A stretch of DNA of 64,000 nt from Filosporella fistucella. Taxonomy: Eukaryota; Ascomycota; Leotiomycetes; Helotiales. Below the pieces are notes generated by a model that searched no databases, had not been told where the DNA came from, and was given only the letters and a program-made list of their open reading frames with translations. The number at the start of each line of letters is the position of its first letter. The stretch's first letter is position 1. The position numbers and the translations under genes were made by a program. The stretch lies in NCBI GenBank assembly GCA_030077755.1, contig JAQJZZ010000018.1:186001-250000 (forward strand), given 5' to 3'. Below are positions 1-11,238 of this stretch, piece after piece.

Positions 1-1749
1 GCCGCACCTCGCTGACCGTAGAAGCTGCTGCTGATACTTCGCGAAGCTTTCCAGGTCGCTCAACGATACTGTAGAAATTTTGTTCAATCCAATCAATGAG
101 AAAGAAGAGCATTTGCTCCCCAAGTAGTGTATCGACGGCATGATTCAGCGCTTGCTTCATCATGCTTAAGCGTATGTAGGCAGGCAAAGCCGCGTAGATT
201 GAAATAACAGGGAGCTTCTGCGGATACTCTGCTGTACGCCGAAATTGTACATTGGGGACCACCTCAATGTTCCGACCTCTATTGGCAGGTTTGATTGTGA
301 TGCGACAAACATCCTTTGATGGTCGAGAGTATTGATCGCCGAACACAGATTGGAGGCTGGTCAACTCCTCTTCCCATATTGCTTCGGAAGCTTCTTTTGA
401 CTCCTCTGAATCCCAAGATTCTTCATCTTCGGCAATTTCGGTATCCTGCCCGCTCGAGAGAAGAATTCGTTGCAATGACTCCGAGGCCTTACCTTCGTTT
501 CCATGGGCATCGAACATTTGCCTGCACAGATCGAGCGAATAACCTGCCTCAGCTAGACGTTTGATTGCGCCTTCTCTCTTCAGATCGCTACTTGCCATAC
601 TGATTCCTGCTACGTAGCCTTCCGGTAAAGCCCATCTTGGAAGATCATCTTCTGGAACATGTATGAGTAACCATTCCAGCGTTTCCTCTCTGTCCTTGCA
701 CTCCTCAACTGCTTCCTCGACGTGACTTTGCCGGAAATCAAGATTCTTGAACTCGTTCACGATCGAGTGCTTCTGATATTCAGACAACTTGACATCATGA
801 GGGTTCCAAATAGCATGCGTCCGGACCAATCCTTCGATCTTTGTTCGTGTGCGTTTTCCCATTTCGATTTTGGGAACTCTGGTCCAGCCTCTATTTATGT
901 TATGAGCTCCGGAATTGCCACCAGCAGTTCCATTGCTTCGCAGCGCCAGATTTGCACCCCCAGGTCCTCCAGGTGTGCTTGCCGCCTTTTCTCTCGCTTT
1001 CTCTCTCTCCATACGCTTCTTCTCCATCAATACCTTTGCCTCTTCTCGTTCCCGCAGAGCAGCAAAAGGATCCGCCTCGTACATCCAGCCTCGCCCTTCC
1101 TTGACATCCTCTTTCTTTAACACCTCGAATTCTCCCTTCCATAGATCTCTGTAGTCAGGAGGCATCATCATATGAATATTCCGCATGCTGCAGACCCTGA
1201 ATAATCCATACGTAGCAGCAAAATGTCTGGCTTCGAGAGCAGTTGGTTTCGCACCCAGATGCTTGTGTGTAGGTGGAAGTTTGAAGGGTTGCAGCTGTAC
1301 AAGTTCTTGGGTCTTCGGGTTCCTCCACTTTAGAATGACCATCGAAGAGTACCCTTCCGGAGTTTTGGACTGTCATTGCATTAGCACAGGCCATACAGCT
1401 TCTAACATGGGCTCACCATTGTGTATTCCGGCTTCTCCCATTTCTGTTTCTGGCAATGCTCAGAGAGCATATTTACTGGTAGCTTTCCAGTCCAAGATGC
1501 GCCTCCAATCAATTTCTTAACATCCGGCCTTTTAGGTGCTTCCCCAGCCAGTTCTGGTCCATCCTTACCAGATGAGCCGCCTGCAGATGTTTCTGAAGTA
1601 TTATTTGGTTGTCTCTTCGGCTTGGGATCTTTGTCGGAATTTGAAAATACAATAAAACTATCGTCTCCTGTAGTTGTCGCCGGTGAGGGTTTTTTGGCAC
1701 CTCCCCCGCCTCCTGGTTTCCCACCCTTTGCTTGCCCCTTCTTGACCAT
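1..1749 (-). CDS. DEAH-box RNA helicase, DHX29/DHX57/YLR419W-like, N-terminal part (runs off left edge)
   Basis: Two exons are visible: 1749-1417 and 1369 down to the window edge, with an intron at 1370-1416 (GTGAGC donor, GTGCTAATG branch region, CAG acceptor). Splicing joins the two frames exactly. The start MVKKGQAKGG opens a Lys/Gly-rich tail. Next comes a dsRBD-like block (SWTGKLPVNMLSEHCQKQKW at about residue 86) and a conserved segment with KPTALEARHFAATYGLFRVC. After a charged coiled stretch there is a UBA-like region around LSEYQKHSIVNEFKNLDF, then an RWD domain beginning EEELTSLQSVFGDQYSR. This domain order matches fungal YLR419W-type relatives of DHX29/DHX57, which act on structured RNA in translation or decay. 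The helicase core itself lies outside the window, so the catalytic assignment rests on family architecture. Confidence 0.82.
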
Positions 1750-3130
1750 TTTTGGTCGCAGTATTGTGTAGACGAGTTTGATCCATGTACCAACGAATAA
1801 TCAAAGGTTATAAAGGTATCGCAGACTAAGATCCTGTCTTACTTGTCGCCTGTTTCTTGGATGTGGGTTGCCGCTCGCAAGGCTGATGTTTCGGCTGGAA
1901 AAATTTAGATGGGGTTGAATTTCGTGCGTCATCCTAGGAGTTCGAGATGACAGGTCACAATAAAATTTCATATGGAGCTCTACACACGGCCCAATTCACG
2001 ATACGATATATTCTTCTAAGTTATAATAGTTATTACTACCACCATTGACGTCCACCTGTTAAACTGAAATCGAACGGTCACTGGATATACATACGTTAAT
2101 GATTTTATTGAGGGAATTGAACAACTTTTCAAGTGAATACTAATCCGCTATTCGACTCAATACAAATCCTAGGCAATCAGGAGAGTTCCTGATCAGATAT
2201 AAAATATTTTCTTTGGAATAGTGAGACGTGTCCCATCATCTTTGTACTTCAGTGTGCTACTTTGCTAGGACTGTGTATCGTTAATTGTATTTAGCCACAA
2301 AGTGTTTCTAGGATTAGATACTCCGAAAGCTGATTGACAAAGAATCCAACCAGGAGCCCGTTTCTAGTTTTACTGGCTCACTTGGAGCGATTCTCCATCC
2401 TTCAGCCTTCTCTTCTATTTTTTTCTCACGATGTTCATCTTCAGATGGCACGACACATGTGTCCGCACTTTGCACACATCCTCCATGAGCTTCAAAGTCT
2501 CCTTATTGGACCTGTGTTGGATAGCTAACCAAATCTCCAGGAGGGTGACCTAAAGTATCTCTAGCATCTTCTCTCGCTCTTATCCCCATGAGTAGCCTCA
2601 GAGCATCCAATTTCCCCTCTTATGCAGCAATTTCGAGAGAAGTCAGCGAGCATGGTAAAGGTCTGGATAGATCATCGCACCCCAGGCGTGCAGTAGTCGA
2701 CAGGCAAGCCTGCATTGAGCAGCACATCGCCACCTTTGCTAGTGCTGAATACACTCCAGAGAGTAAGTGCTATTCAGTAGTTATTTTGCAGCCGCAGATT
2801 CCGTCTCTTCAGTAATTCTCCCAGAAGTACATTTCTTCCCCAGGATCCGAATCCAAGAGAGGTCGTATTTTGATGGCGATACGATTGTCTTTTCATCTTT
2901 GCCAGATCACAACTCACAGATAGGCTGTCGTTCCATGGTCAATGGTCGCGTGAAACTACTTCTTATTTTATTGAGTGATCTCATGGCAAAGTTTTGATGG
3001 CTATCCTTCTGATCTCGTCGCCATTTTGCTTCTCATGGGATTTTTGCTAAAGTCGTTGTGTCTTGTACGAACAGCTTGCTGAGTAAAGTTCCTACGATGT
3101 GTGTCAGCCACCTCCTCCTTAGAATGATAT
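1750..3130. other. intergenic, AT-rich
   Basis: This is the upstream region of the helicase gene followed by AT-rich sequence. Short ORFs at 2334-2528, 2588-2815 and 2767-2997 show no recognisable domain and no convincing splice links. The part nearest 3130 may hold the decayed 3' end of the WSC relic. Confidence 0.5.
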
Positions 3131-3530
3131 TTGAAAACCAACAAGTTCTCATAGATGGTATTGTGCCATTCACCCCCGCACACATGTGCATGATTTCCAC
3201 CGCAAGGATCATTGCATTTCGTTTCACTCGAGACTGCAGCTATTGCCCCAAATGTCGTTTCTGCAAAATCACTGGTTATCTGATCGATCAATTAGTATAT
3301 GTCTATGTGATATTATTTTGCCACTGGCAAGAAGAGATGGTGCTGACAATACTGCTTTCCAAAGAGCCGATATGGTGAAATTTTAATTGCACATTTCGTT
3401 TGTCATATCCAGCGAGTGAAAGGAAACTTCGCCCAGCTTTCGCGCATTAGAAATTGATAGTTCCGTTATCGGTCAATTCGTCGGGGAAGCTAAAGTGTGG
3501 CAGAATTGGCTTCGCAGTTAATGACCTATT
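3130..3530 (-). pseudogene. WSC-domain gene relic
   Basis: On the minus strand, about 3270-3140 reads AAVSSETKCNDPCGGNHAHV followed by CGGEWHNTIYEN. This is the second half of a WSC domain (carbohydrate-binding, cysteine-rich), with the usual C-x3-C-x-GN-x4-CGG-x4-IY pattern. It is preceded by a good 3' splice site (ATACTAATT then TTTTGCAG, ending near 3271). Further upstream, about 3510-3390 reads DELTDNGTINF, a stop, then CAKAGRSF, which fits the first half of the domain with an in-frame stop. No frame-consistent 5' splice site joins the halves, and the central EC-x-CG block is missing. WSC proteins are fungal wall sensors or secreted glycan-binding oxidases. I read this as a decayed copy; a true gene with unusual splicing is less likely. 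Confidence 0.5.
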
Positions 3531-4315
3531 GTGTCAGCACATTACGGGAGTGTCAAGTCGCGGGTTTACAAGAGGACTTGCCTGTTTTTGTGTAATCTGG
3601 TGAAATAGACTGATAATGCTATAGTGAGAACAACAGCAGTGACAAGTAACAATGAAGGATAATTCTGCCCTTAGCAGAATGGAAGAAGCGGTAGGAACTT
3701 TTTAGAGTGGACTCAGCATCTAGGCCCAGGGTATTGAGCTCGATATCTATTATATCTTGCCTCGCTTGCGAAGCTGCAGGGCGAGGCGGAAATGAATTAG
3801 AATTAGCTCTACATTGATTGTAGCCTTCTATCATTTTATTGGGTCACTTTCGAGGTTTTTCGGTGTGATACTTGTATGGCCAAGTCTCTCATCGAAGCTG
3901 TGTTAGGTACACTAGTACAATATCTGGATAATCCTAGGTGGAATAAATACTAGATCCGACACCACTTGCATGAACTGTTTGTTAAAGGGTACACGCAGAA
4001 CATATTCGTTCATGGAAGAAAATATGCCTTGAATGCAGTGTGCGAGCTCCTAGCACTATAATCTGAGCAAAACATGTATCTGACTCGATTATTTCGATGA
4101 AGTCGAATTGAAGTCTGGCTTGAAATAAACCTGTATAGATACATGGCAAACCTGAAACCTCGCTGCCAGCCTCCTCTCCCCGCGCCAAGCCCAAACAACA
4201 ACCCCAGCCTCGTGCTAGCGACCGCCTCCAAAATATTTTATTTCTCGAATCCACTCGACATCAAATTCTCAAATTCCAACAAACGTCGCATTCTTTCTCT
4301 TCTACTATCGACAAG
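3531..4315. other. intergenic, upstream of the Lys-rich protein gene
   Basis: No supported gene. The last 200 bp are pyrimidine-rich and CA-rich (for example around 4280-4313), as is usual for a fungal leader in front of the ATG at 4316. Confidence 0.5.
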
Positions 4316-5789
4316 ATGGGTAAAGGGGGAGGCAAGAAAGGTCGTGCGGCCACGAAAAAAAAGCAGCGCGAACCAAAAGTTAAGGGCTTACCAAAAGCTC
4401 CAAGAATACCTCGACCTGTGGATCCTGAGAAAGTCGCGAAGAAGCTGGAGTCAAAAGAAAGGAAGAAGGCGAGGCTGTTAGCGGTCGCTATCGAAGCAGC
4501 GAAGAAACCAGAAAAAGATCACCTTCTGAAAAATTTGGTACACGCAAAATGGCCCGCAATGTTCAAAAGACAAATCGGGTTGATTGAGTCGCATATCAAA
4601 GGCTTGGATCGCGTTATGCAGAGTTTGAAGACACAGATGAGTTTCTTACCTGAGAGTGAGAGGCTTGATTGGGAGCTTGGTGAGAGAGGTCAATGGCGGG
4701 TTATGTGTGGGCTTATGGACAGAGCAAGAGACACTTTGACAGCTGCAAGAAGAGCTGCGCGAGGCATGGTAAGTCAATTATGGCCTTTGGTGATACTATT
4801 CTAACATGCAACAGCTTCCCGACAAACATCTACGAGATAAGAAGGGCCTTGGTGTTGTTGGAGAGAAATACGAACCCATGGTACCGAAACTCGACGAGAA
4901 ATGCGCCGCCATTGGTTATGACCCCACAGGCAAAGGGAAATTGGGCCGAACATATGATGAATTTGATGCTGATGGAGATACTTCAATGTCGGACTCGTCG
5001 GATTCTTCTGATTCGGATTCGGATGCTGAGGATGGTGTGAAGGAGAATACAGACTTCGTGAAATTGGACAACGGCAAAGAAGCTCCACGATATATGGGTC
5101 CGCTTGCTGGCGAAGAGGTCGTGTCAGAGTTGCGAAAGAAAGTAGCTGAGGAGACACAAGGTGCTGGATTTTTTATCGACACGAATCCCACACCAGTGAA
5201 TCTTAACACCGCTCCCGCTGAACCAAAAATGTCAAGATCGCAGCGCAGAGCAATTGAGAAGGAGGCTAGAGTAGCTGCCAGGCTGGAAAAGAAGAGATTG
5301 TATCATGAACGAAAGGAAGCAGAAGCTTCTCGAGCTGCAGCCAATCCTGAGCCTGAAGCCAACGCCGAGCCCGAACCAGCTGTCGATTTCAATGCTCTAG
5401 AAGCAAAGCTACAAGCCGAGATCGAAGCTGGAACAAGAGCGCAACAGGAAGCCGAGGCAAGCGTCGTGTCACAATCATCGAAGAAACGGAGACGAAGCGA
5501 TGCTGATGGCGAGGTAGTGGTAGAAAAAAAGGCGAAGAAAGAAAAGGAAAAGAAGCGTAAGGCTGAGGATTCAGATGAAGACGCGGCTGAGAAGAAGGCC
5601 AAACTAGAGAAAGATAAGAAGCGCAAGGCCGAGGATTCTGGGGATGAAGAAGTGACCGAGAAGAAAGTAAGGAAAGAGAAAAAGGAAAAGAAGGAAAAGA
5701 AGCGCAAAGCTGAGAGTGCTGAAGTAGAAGAGCCAGCTCAAGGGAAGAAGAAGAAACGGAAGCATAAGGCTGGAGAGGATTCAGAATAG
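4316..5789 (+). CDS. lysine-rich nucleolar-type protein of unknown function
   Basis: Two exons, 4316-4768 and 4815-5789, with a GTAAGT...ACAG intron at 4769-4814, give about 475 residues. The N-terminus is strongly basic (MGKGGGKKGRAATKKKQRE). A conserved-looking helical region covers roughly residues 40-150 (LLKNLVHAKWPAMFKRQIGL). An acidic Ser/Asp tract follows near residue 210 (SDSSDSSDSDSD), then a coiled Ala/Glu region. The C-terminus has KKRKAED-type repeats that are typical nucleolar localisation signals. No catalytic motif is visible. The composition suggests ribosome biogenesis or chromatin, which is inference. The intron position and the continuous codon frame make the gene model secure; its function is unknown. 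Confidence 0.8.
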
Positions 5790-6269
5790 AGATGGTGGAG
5801 GTCTGTTTACTGGCGTATGATACCATGAATTTCCCTTTGTTTAGGGGCGCTGTTGGCTAGATGGAGTAGCATTTCTGGCGTATAAAACTTTGTACCTGTA
5901 TGCAATAGGAATCTCATACTTGGATATGGATCATCAAAATGTGACCTGTGAAGCTGGGACCTTGCACCAATCCAATCAGGTAGTGACTACAGAATGATTC
6001 TTGCCAATTAGTACTCTTGTGAGAGTGGACATGTTCATTTGGCCCTTTGGAGGAGTCTTTCAATGCTCCCTCTGATATCCTCAGTAGCTGTCGCTCCCAC
6101 CCATTCGTTATATGTACAATAATATTACACGTACAAACCCTTCTATCCCGGCTACCCCATATCGCCATCTTCCTAATCACAGCCTCTATCTCTATTATCG
6201 TACTCGAGTCCATCAATCATACACCTCTCATTCCAATGAATATGCAACCCCATATTTTTACTGCATGCT
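5790..6269. other. convergent intergenic region
   Basis: Shared 3' region between the plus-strand Lys-rich gene and the minus-strand membrane protein gene. No ORF with domain support; it probably holds both polyadenylation regions. Confidence 0.5.
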
Positions 6270-6950
6270 TCATTTCTTGCCCTCAGCCTGCTTCCTCTTC
6301 TGCTCCGCCACAACTTTCTCATCCACCTCCTTCACCTCTTCCACCTTCTTCTCTCCCCAGTTCCACACCTCCCATATCTGATCCATAATCAGATCCCCAT
6401 ATCCTTTCCCTTCCTCCAGCGCTTTTTTCTCCCTCTCATCCCGTTTCCTCTTCCAATCCTCCCCTTCTCCACCCATCCACACCTTCTCAATAATGCTTTT
6501 TTCTCCCTTCTCTCCCTTCTCTCCTTTCTGCCCACCCTCAAGCTTCTTCAACTCACTCAGCACACCTCCCTCTTTGGCTTCCTCTTGCCTCCTCTCCACC
6601 ACAACCGGAACCACAACCCCCTCCCTCCTCATCTTCTCCTCCCTAAGTCTCCTCTGCATCTCCAGCGCCCTAGGTGGTAACTCCGTCCCCGTCATAGTTG
6701 CCACGCGCGTACTCATTCTATCCACCATACTGACTCCCGTATATTCTCTCGATAGCTGGTTTCCACCTAGGAACATGCCGCCTAGGAGACCGAGGGTGTA
6801 GATGTCTAGTTTGCGGGGTGGGAGGAGGATGATTATGGGGCAGACTATTAGGGCGCCCAGCGAGACATTGTGGAGGAGGGTGGTGCTTGAGGAGTGGGTT
6901 TGGGTCTGGGAGGAGGGAGATGGGGGAGGTGGTGGTGTGGTGGTGGTCAT
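6270..6950 (-). CDS. small membrane protein of the fungal family loosely named 'rhomboid family membrane protein'
   Basis: Intronless, 226 residues. A Pro/Thr/Ser N-terminus leads into LLHNVSLGALIVCPIIILLP, then RKLDIYTLGLLGGMFLGGNQ and LSREYTGVSMVDRMS. These give two short hydrophobic segments between roughly residues 25 and 65. The rest is a highly charged Lys/Glu coiled region with a GEKGEKGEK stretch, ending in AEQKRKQAEGKK. The hydrophobic core resembles fungal proteins that databases label rhomboid family. However, no GxSG serine motif or catalytic histidine is present, so protease activity is not supported. Membrane or mitochondrial placement is a guess. It is convergent with the Lys-rich gene and shows no sign of disruption. 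Confidence 0.7.
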   Translation of the reverse strand: MTTTTPPPPPSPSSQTQTHSSSTTLLHNVSLGALIVCPIIILLPPRKLDIYTLGLLGGMFLGGNQLSREYTGVSMVDRMSTRVATMTGTELPPRALEMQRRLREEKMRREGVVVPVVVERRQEEAKEGGVLSELKKLEGGQKGEKGEKGEKSIIEKVWMGGEGEDWKRKRDEREKKALEEGKGYGDLIMDQIWEVWNWGEKKVEEVKEVDEKVVAEQKRKQAEGKK

Positions 6951-7221
6951 TTTTATGGTTTTTAGCCGTAGGTTGTGTGGGTAATGGAAGATGGACTTGT
7001 AGATATTTTAGGAAGGTGAAGAAATGGATGTTGTGAATTTCATATCGAAAATGTTAGTGAGCTGCGACATTGGCATATGTTCTGTAGATGTTCCTTCAAA
7101 AAAGTCTCGACATCACCTCAGCCATGGGACCGGGGTTCAGCCTCTAGCTCCATCTTGTCGCTAGAATGCGTTCAGGCAGTGATCAGGTATATATTTTTGA
7201 ATAAGCGCCAACATTACATAA
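6951..7221. other. short intergenic region before tRNA-Ser
   Basis: Upstream region of the minus-strand membrane protein gene. Nothing else recognisable. Confidence 0.4.
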
Positions 7222-7335
7222 GACAACGTGCCAGAGTGGTTAATGGGTGCGACTCGAACCTTCATGATAGTAATATTATGGACAATTAGTCATCGCATGG
7301 TTTCGGCCGCGTAGGTTCAAATCCTGCCGTTGTCG
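7222..7335 (+). tRNA. tRNA-Ser(CGA) with a 33-bp intron
   Basis: The acceptor stem GACAACG (7222-7228) pairs perfectly with CGTTGTC (7328-7334); 7335 is the discriminator G. Anticodon stem TGCGA (7248-7252) pairs with TCGCA (7293-7297). The anticodon CGA is at 7255-7257, and an intron at 7259-7291 follows the base 3' of the anticodon. A long variable arm (7298-7310, TGGTTTCGGCCGC) marks a class II tRNA, hence serine. The T arm is GTAGG-TTCAAAT-CCTGC. Confidence 0.9.
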
Positions 7336-8787
7336 GCGATTCTTTTTTGACGTTATCCTTTTGGTAGGTAGTCTTTTATGTGGAACGGAATGAATGGATT
7401 TCCAAGGTGAAATTATTTTTGGTAGTTGAAGTTGTGGCGTGCTAAACGTATTTTTGGCTCGCTTAGCGGGCCCGAGGTAGTCACAAAATGCATTCTTGCC
7501 CCTTTGTTCCACTCCAATCCCCTTTGATCGTGTCGCTTACATCTAAATCATTCTCGAGGTTATTCCAATGCCTCACCCTCCATAACGGGACAGCATTTCC
7601 TCGCTGCATTAAACACTGCTGCTCTAGAGGTATAAGCTTGTACTAGTAGCGCGGCGCAGTCTTGTCACCTGAGCTTTTAGAGCACTCGAGCTTGAGCCAT
7701 ATCTTCCAATCGAAACCTCAAATTTTGTATTCCATGGCTACCAAGGGCTCTCTATGCAGCTACGTATCCTGTGGGTGTTTGGGTTATTAGTGATGTTCTT
7801 CACTTTCATTAACCTTTGATATACTCGCGATACGGAGCTAAATGATTATATATGGCCAGTATTTGGATTTTGCTTGTATGGTAGGAAAGCACATGGCCAA
7901 ATCAAGCCTGCATGAAAAGCTGTCACAGAATAGGGCACTTGGCAGAGTTGGCTATATAACACACAATTTTTATATGCAATTGTGGATTCACTTTTGCATG
8001 ACAAAAGCGTCATATCCTGGCAATTTCATCATATCCCAAAGTCTTACCCACCTGATTCTACCTTCAAGTTCGAGGCCATGGTAGAACATGCTACATTCGG
8101 TGAGTAGTGATGTAAAAAATTTGATGTATGTAGATATATATTAGCTTTGGGACAACAGGTTCTGCGAACGAACTATTTTATGCCTACCAAGATATTCAAT
8201 TTTGATGCGAGAGATTGTTCGAGATATCGCAGGAGGAGGAGGAGGAGGAGCTGTCCCATCGGGATCTGGGAGGCCACGCTGTTCATATTAAAGCAGCTAT
8301 GCCCTGTAGAGCTTTTGATAGTGGGCTCTGTTCAAATTTGCTTTCTGTTTCTTATTTGGTGTTTTTATTGCCTATTCATTGAGCCTCTAGAGAAATGGTC
8401 AGCCCGCCAAACTACCTGCATGCCTACTTTCATATTTCCATACAGACTCTTTTCTTCCGTGAGCTTGTCTTGACACTCAACGGCCTTGGTGTTGGCGGTT
8501 TGCCAACCCTACCGACAGTGCTCGATCGTGCACTGCCATCTGTTCTGTTTTCATTTATCTATCTTCTAGTCGAGGAATCATTTAAAATCCAAATCGGAAG
8601 GAGTCCGTGGGCTGGTTCCTGCCAGCACCGTGGCTCTTCCCGCATTAAATACTGGTAGTCGTACGGGTGCAGCTTCGAAATCTACAACCTCATTTCTAAC
8701 GTCAACGCCCTTCACAGGCACCAAAATACGACACTAAACAAGAATTCTTCCTTCCAAAGTATCCAGAAGACTGTCAGGTCTTTCGAT
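7336..8787. other. intergenic between tRNA-Ser and the TRK gene
   Basis: No gene with domain support. Small ORFs (7842-8084, 8147-8473, 8395-8658) lack recognisable motifs. An (AGG)6 microsatellite lies at 8231-8248. Confidence 0.45.
8231..8248. repeat. (AGG)6 microsatellite
   Basis: Six perfect AGG units. Confidence 0.9.
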
Positions 8788-10831
8788 ATGGGGCTATCGG
8801 CTTGGAAGCCTCTTCGGGATATCACAGGCCCACCGAACTCCATCGCACGAGTCACTCGAAAAGTCAACTCGAAGCTTGATTTCCTCACGCTCACGTACTG
8901 CCATTTCATCCTGTTACCTCCGTTCTCTTCAATCTTGATTTATTTCACTTGTACAACCAAGAAAATCTCGTATATCGATGCCCTGGTTTTGGCAGCCTCC
9001 TCAATGACCGCTGTGGGTCTCAATCCAGTCAACATCAATGAACTCAATACATTTCAGCAAATAGTTCTTATGTTTCAAATTCTTCTCGGAAGTCCCATTG
9101 TACTCAGCGTGGTTGTTTTGGTTGTCCGCAGACGTGCTTTCGAGGCAGGTTTCAAGGAGGTCATTGAGAGGAATCGAGGTGCAATGCATTCCTTGGAGCC
9201 GGCACGAGACAGAACGGACGAACAACGTACACGAAACACAGGTAGGTGAGTTGATCTTCATATTAAGGGATATTAACATGCTGCAGCCATTCATCTTTCC
9301 GCTAACCCAGCCAATCTTCCGGAGGCCGTCCTTAACTTGAGTCCTCCGGTATTTGTATCGGCACAAGAGCATGGAGTGATTGGAGTTCCATATGTCAGAC
9401 AATCGGTCGCAAAGAGATGGAGATTTCTGAAGGATGGTGCAAAGGGAAGAAATGCTGCTTTTCATGGACTATCAAGAGACGAGCGCAACCAACTACTGAG
9501 TCTGGAGTATAAGGCCGTGGTGTTGCTCTCAAAGGTTATCCCAATATACTATATCGCATGTCAAGCCATACCCGCCTTTGGCCTTTGTACATATTTTTCG
9601 CACAACAAGGGTAGGATTATCGAACTCAATGGTGTAAATCCCACGTGAGTAGGTTCAGGTTATTGGAGAAACTTCTGACGTGTCATACAGCTGGATGGGC
9701 ATTTTCAACGCCATCTCATGTTTCAATAATTGTGGAATGTCATTGATGCAGCAAAGCATGGTACTACCGTCACTGTAATGCTGTATTCAAGTGCTGATGT
9801 TTCTAGATTCCTTTCAAACTGCTTTATTTCCTCTCATTGTTACTATGATCATGATGTTTGCAGGAAACAGCAGGTAAGTAGGGAATCATCTGATAGTCTC
9901 ACAATTGACTTTTTAGGTACCCTATCATCCTTCGAGGAATTTTCTGCGGTCTACTGAAGATGATCCCTGAAACCCCAAGATACGATGAACTTCGAGAGAC
10001 TGTTAAATTTATCCTCAGATACCCACGTCGAGTTTACACGCATCTTTTCCCTGCCACACAAACGGGATATCTTCTATTCGTTTACCTTTTCCTTATATCA
10101 ATTGGTTGGGTCACATTCGAGGTTTTCGACCGAGGCAATGAAGCTATCAAATCGATTCCCATTTTCGCGCGCATTCTAGACGGTCTTTCCCAAGCTTCTT
10201 CAATACGCTCTACTGGGTTTGCCGTTACGTCCATTTCTGGTCTTCAGATTGGTGTTCAGTGTCTGTACCTTGGAATGATGTATTTTGCTGTGTCTCCCGT
10301 AGCAATCACAATTAGTTCTACGAACTTTTATGAAGAGAGGTCACTTGGAATATTCGCTCGATCCAAAGAAGCATTTGCGAGACATGACGACCCAGTCAAG
10401 AGATTACGAATTTTCTTCATCATCCAACAGACGGAGAAATTCAGCTCGGTAAAGACATGCCATTCATTGCTGTCTGTCTTCTACTCATTGTCTTCTATCA
10501 ATCCGATCAGATAAACGACGATCCAAAGGGCTTCTCGGTATTCAATCTCCTTTTTGAAATTATCTCAGGTTATGGAGGAGTAGGACTCAGTCTCGATGTC
10601 TCGGACAATGATTTCAGTTTTTGTGGCGCTTGGAAAGCACAAAGTAAATTCGTCTTGTGCATCTTGATGTTGAGAGTTAGAATGAGAGGATTGTCTATTA
10701 CATTACGGGGATGTTTGTACTTCCCCAGCAATAACGTACGTGAACAGCGCCGCCTTTGCTCAGGCTGCGCTCGGGTCTGCTCAGGTTTGCTCATCCTCTT
10801 CACATTGTTGCTAGAAATTACCAGCATTTGA
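8788..10831 (+). pseudogene. TRK-type potassium transporter, probably non-functional
   Basis: Exons read 8788-9241, 9287-9644 and 9691 onward, with good introns at 9242-9286 and 9645-9690. A further intron near 9875-9916 restores RYPIILRGIFCGLLK. Family blocks appear in order: the first pore half (YIDALVLAASSMTAVGLNPV), the linker, FNAISCFNNCGMSL, SFQTALFPLIV, RSTGFAVTSISGLQIGVQCL, the FSVFNLLFEIISGYGGVGLS loop and a degraded RGRHRGLPY-like end. TRK/HKT proteins take up K+ at the plasma membrane. Defects: an in-frame TAA at 9776-9778 between the conserved NNCGMSL and FQTALFPL blocks, where no same-phase intron can be drawn, and a one-base frame change near 10433 (IIFIIQQ-like end to GEIQLGKDMPF). 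Two sequencing errors, or an unseen intron at the first site, are the alternatives. Confidence 0.72.
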
Positions 10832-11238
10832 CTAGATGCCTAACCGGGCTCTCTTCCCTTGGTGAAGGATCCCAAATATTGAGGGCTATTATTAATCATT
10901 TTAGACCGTTCAATTGTAAACGCATAGTGATATTGTGTGTAAAATATTGAATTGCAGGTAAAATTGTAGTGAAATTAGATGCAGAAGCAACTCGAGCTCT
11001 TCTTAGTGGTGGGGTGGTTGTATTGGCTCCCAATAGTGCCTTCCCTTGCACTTCAGGACAATCTCAGTTGACAAGCCAGTGTAAGCCAGGCTTTGGGAGA
11101 CACATCGATCGGTTTGTAGTCAGAATAAGTATGGCACAGTTCAGCGTCGATTCATCATGTTTCGCATTTCGGAAGAAGTTTCTAAAATAATATTAGCCAA
11201 GGTTCTGGTATCAAGTTGAGACGATCTCTTTACAGCCT
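10832..11238. other. convergent intergenic region
   Basis: AT-rich 3' flank of the TRK gene and the membrane protein gene. An ORF at 10969-11190 has no recognisable content. Confidence 0.4.

Noticed and set aside
316..1154. Several plus-strand ORFs
   Set aside because: They are antisense shadows of the continuous helicase frame on the minus strand.
6270..6950. Second rhomboid protease
   Set aside because: Database-style naming only; the GxSG serine and the catalytic histidine are absent.
6493..6984. Plus-strand ORFs over the small membrane protein gene
   Set aside because: Low-complexity mirror of the Lys/Glu and Pro codons of the real minus-strand gene.
7222..7335. Reading the tRNA as tRNA-Leu
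   Set aside because: The anticodon at the loop position is CGA, and the long variable arm fits serine as well.
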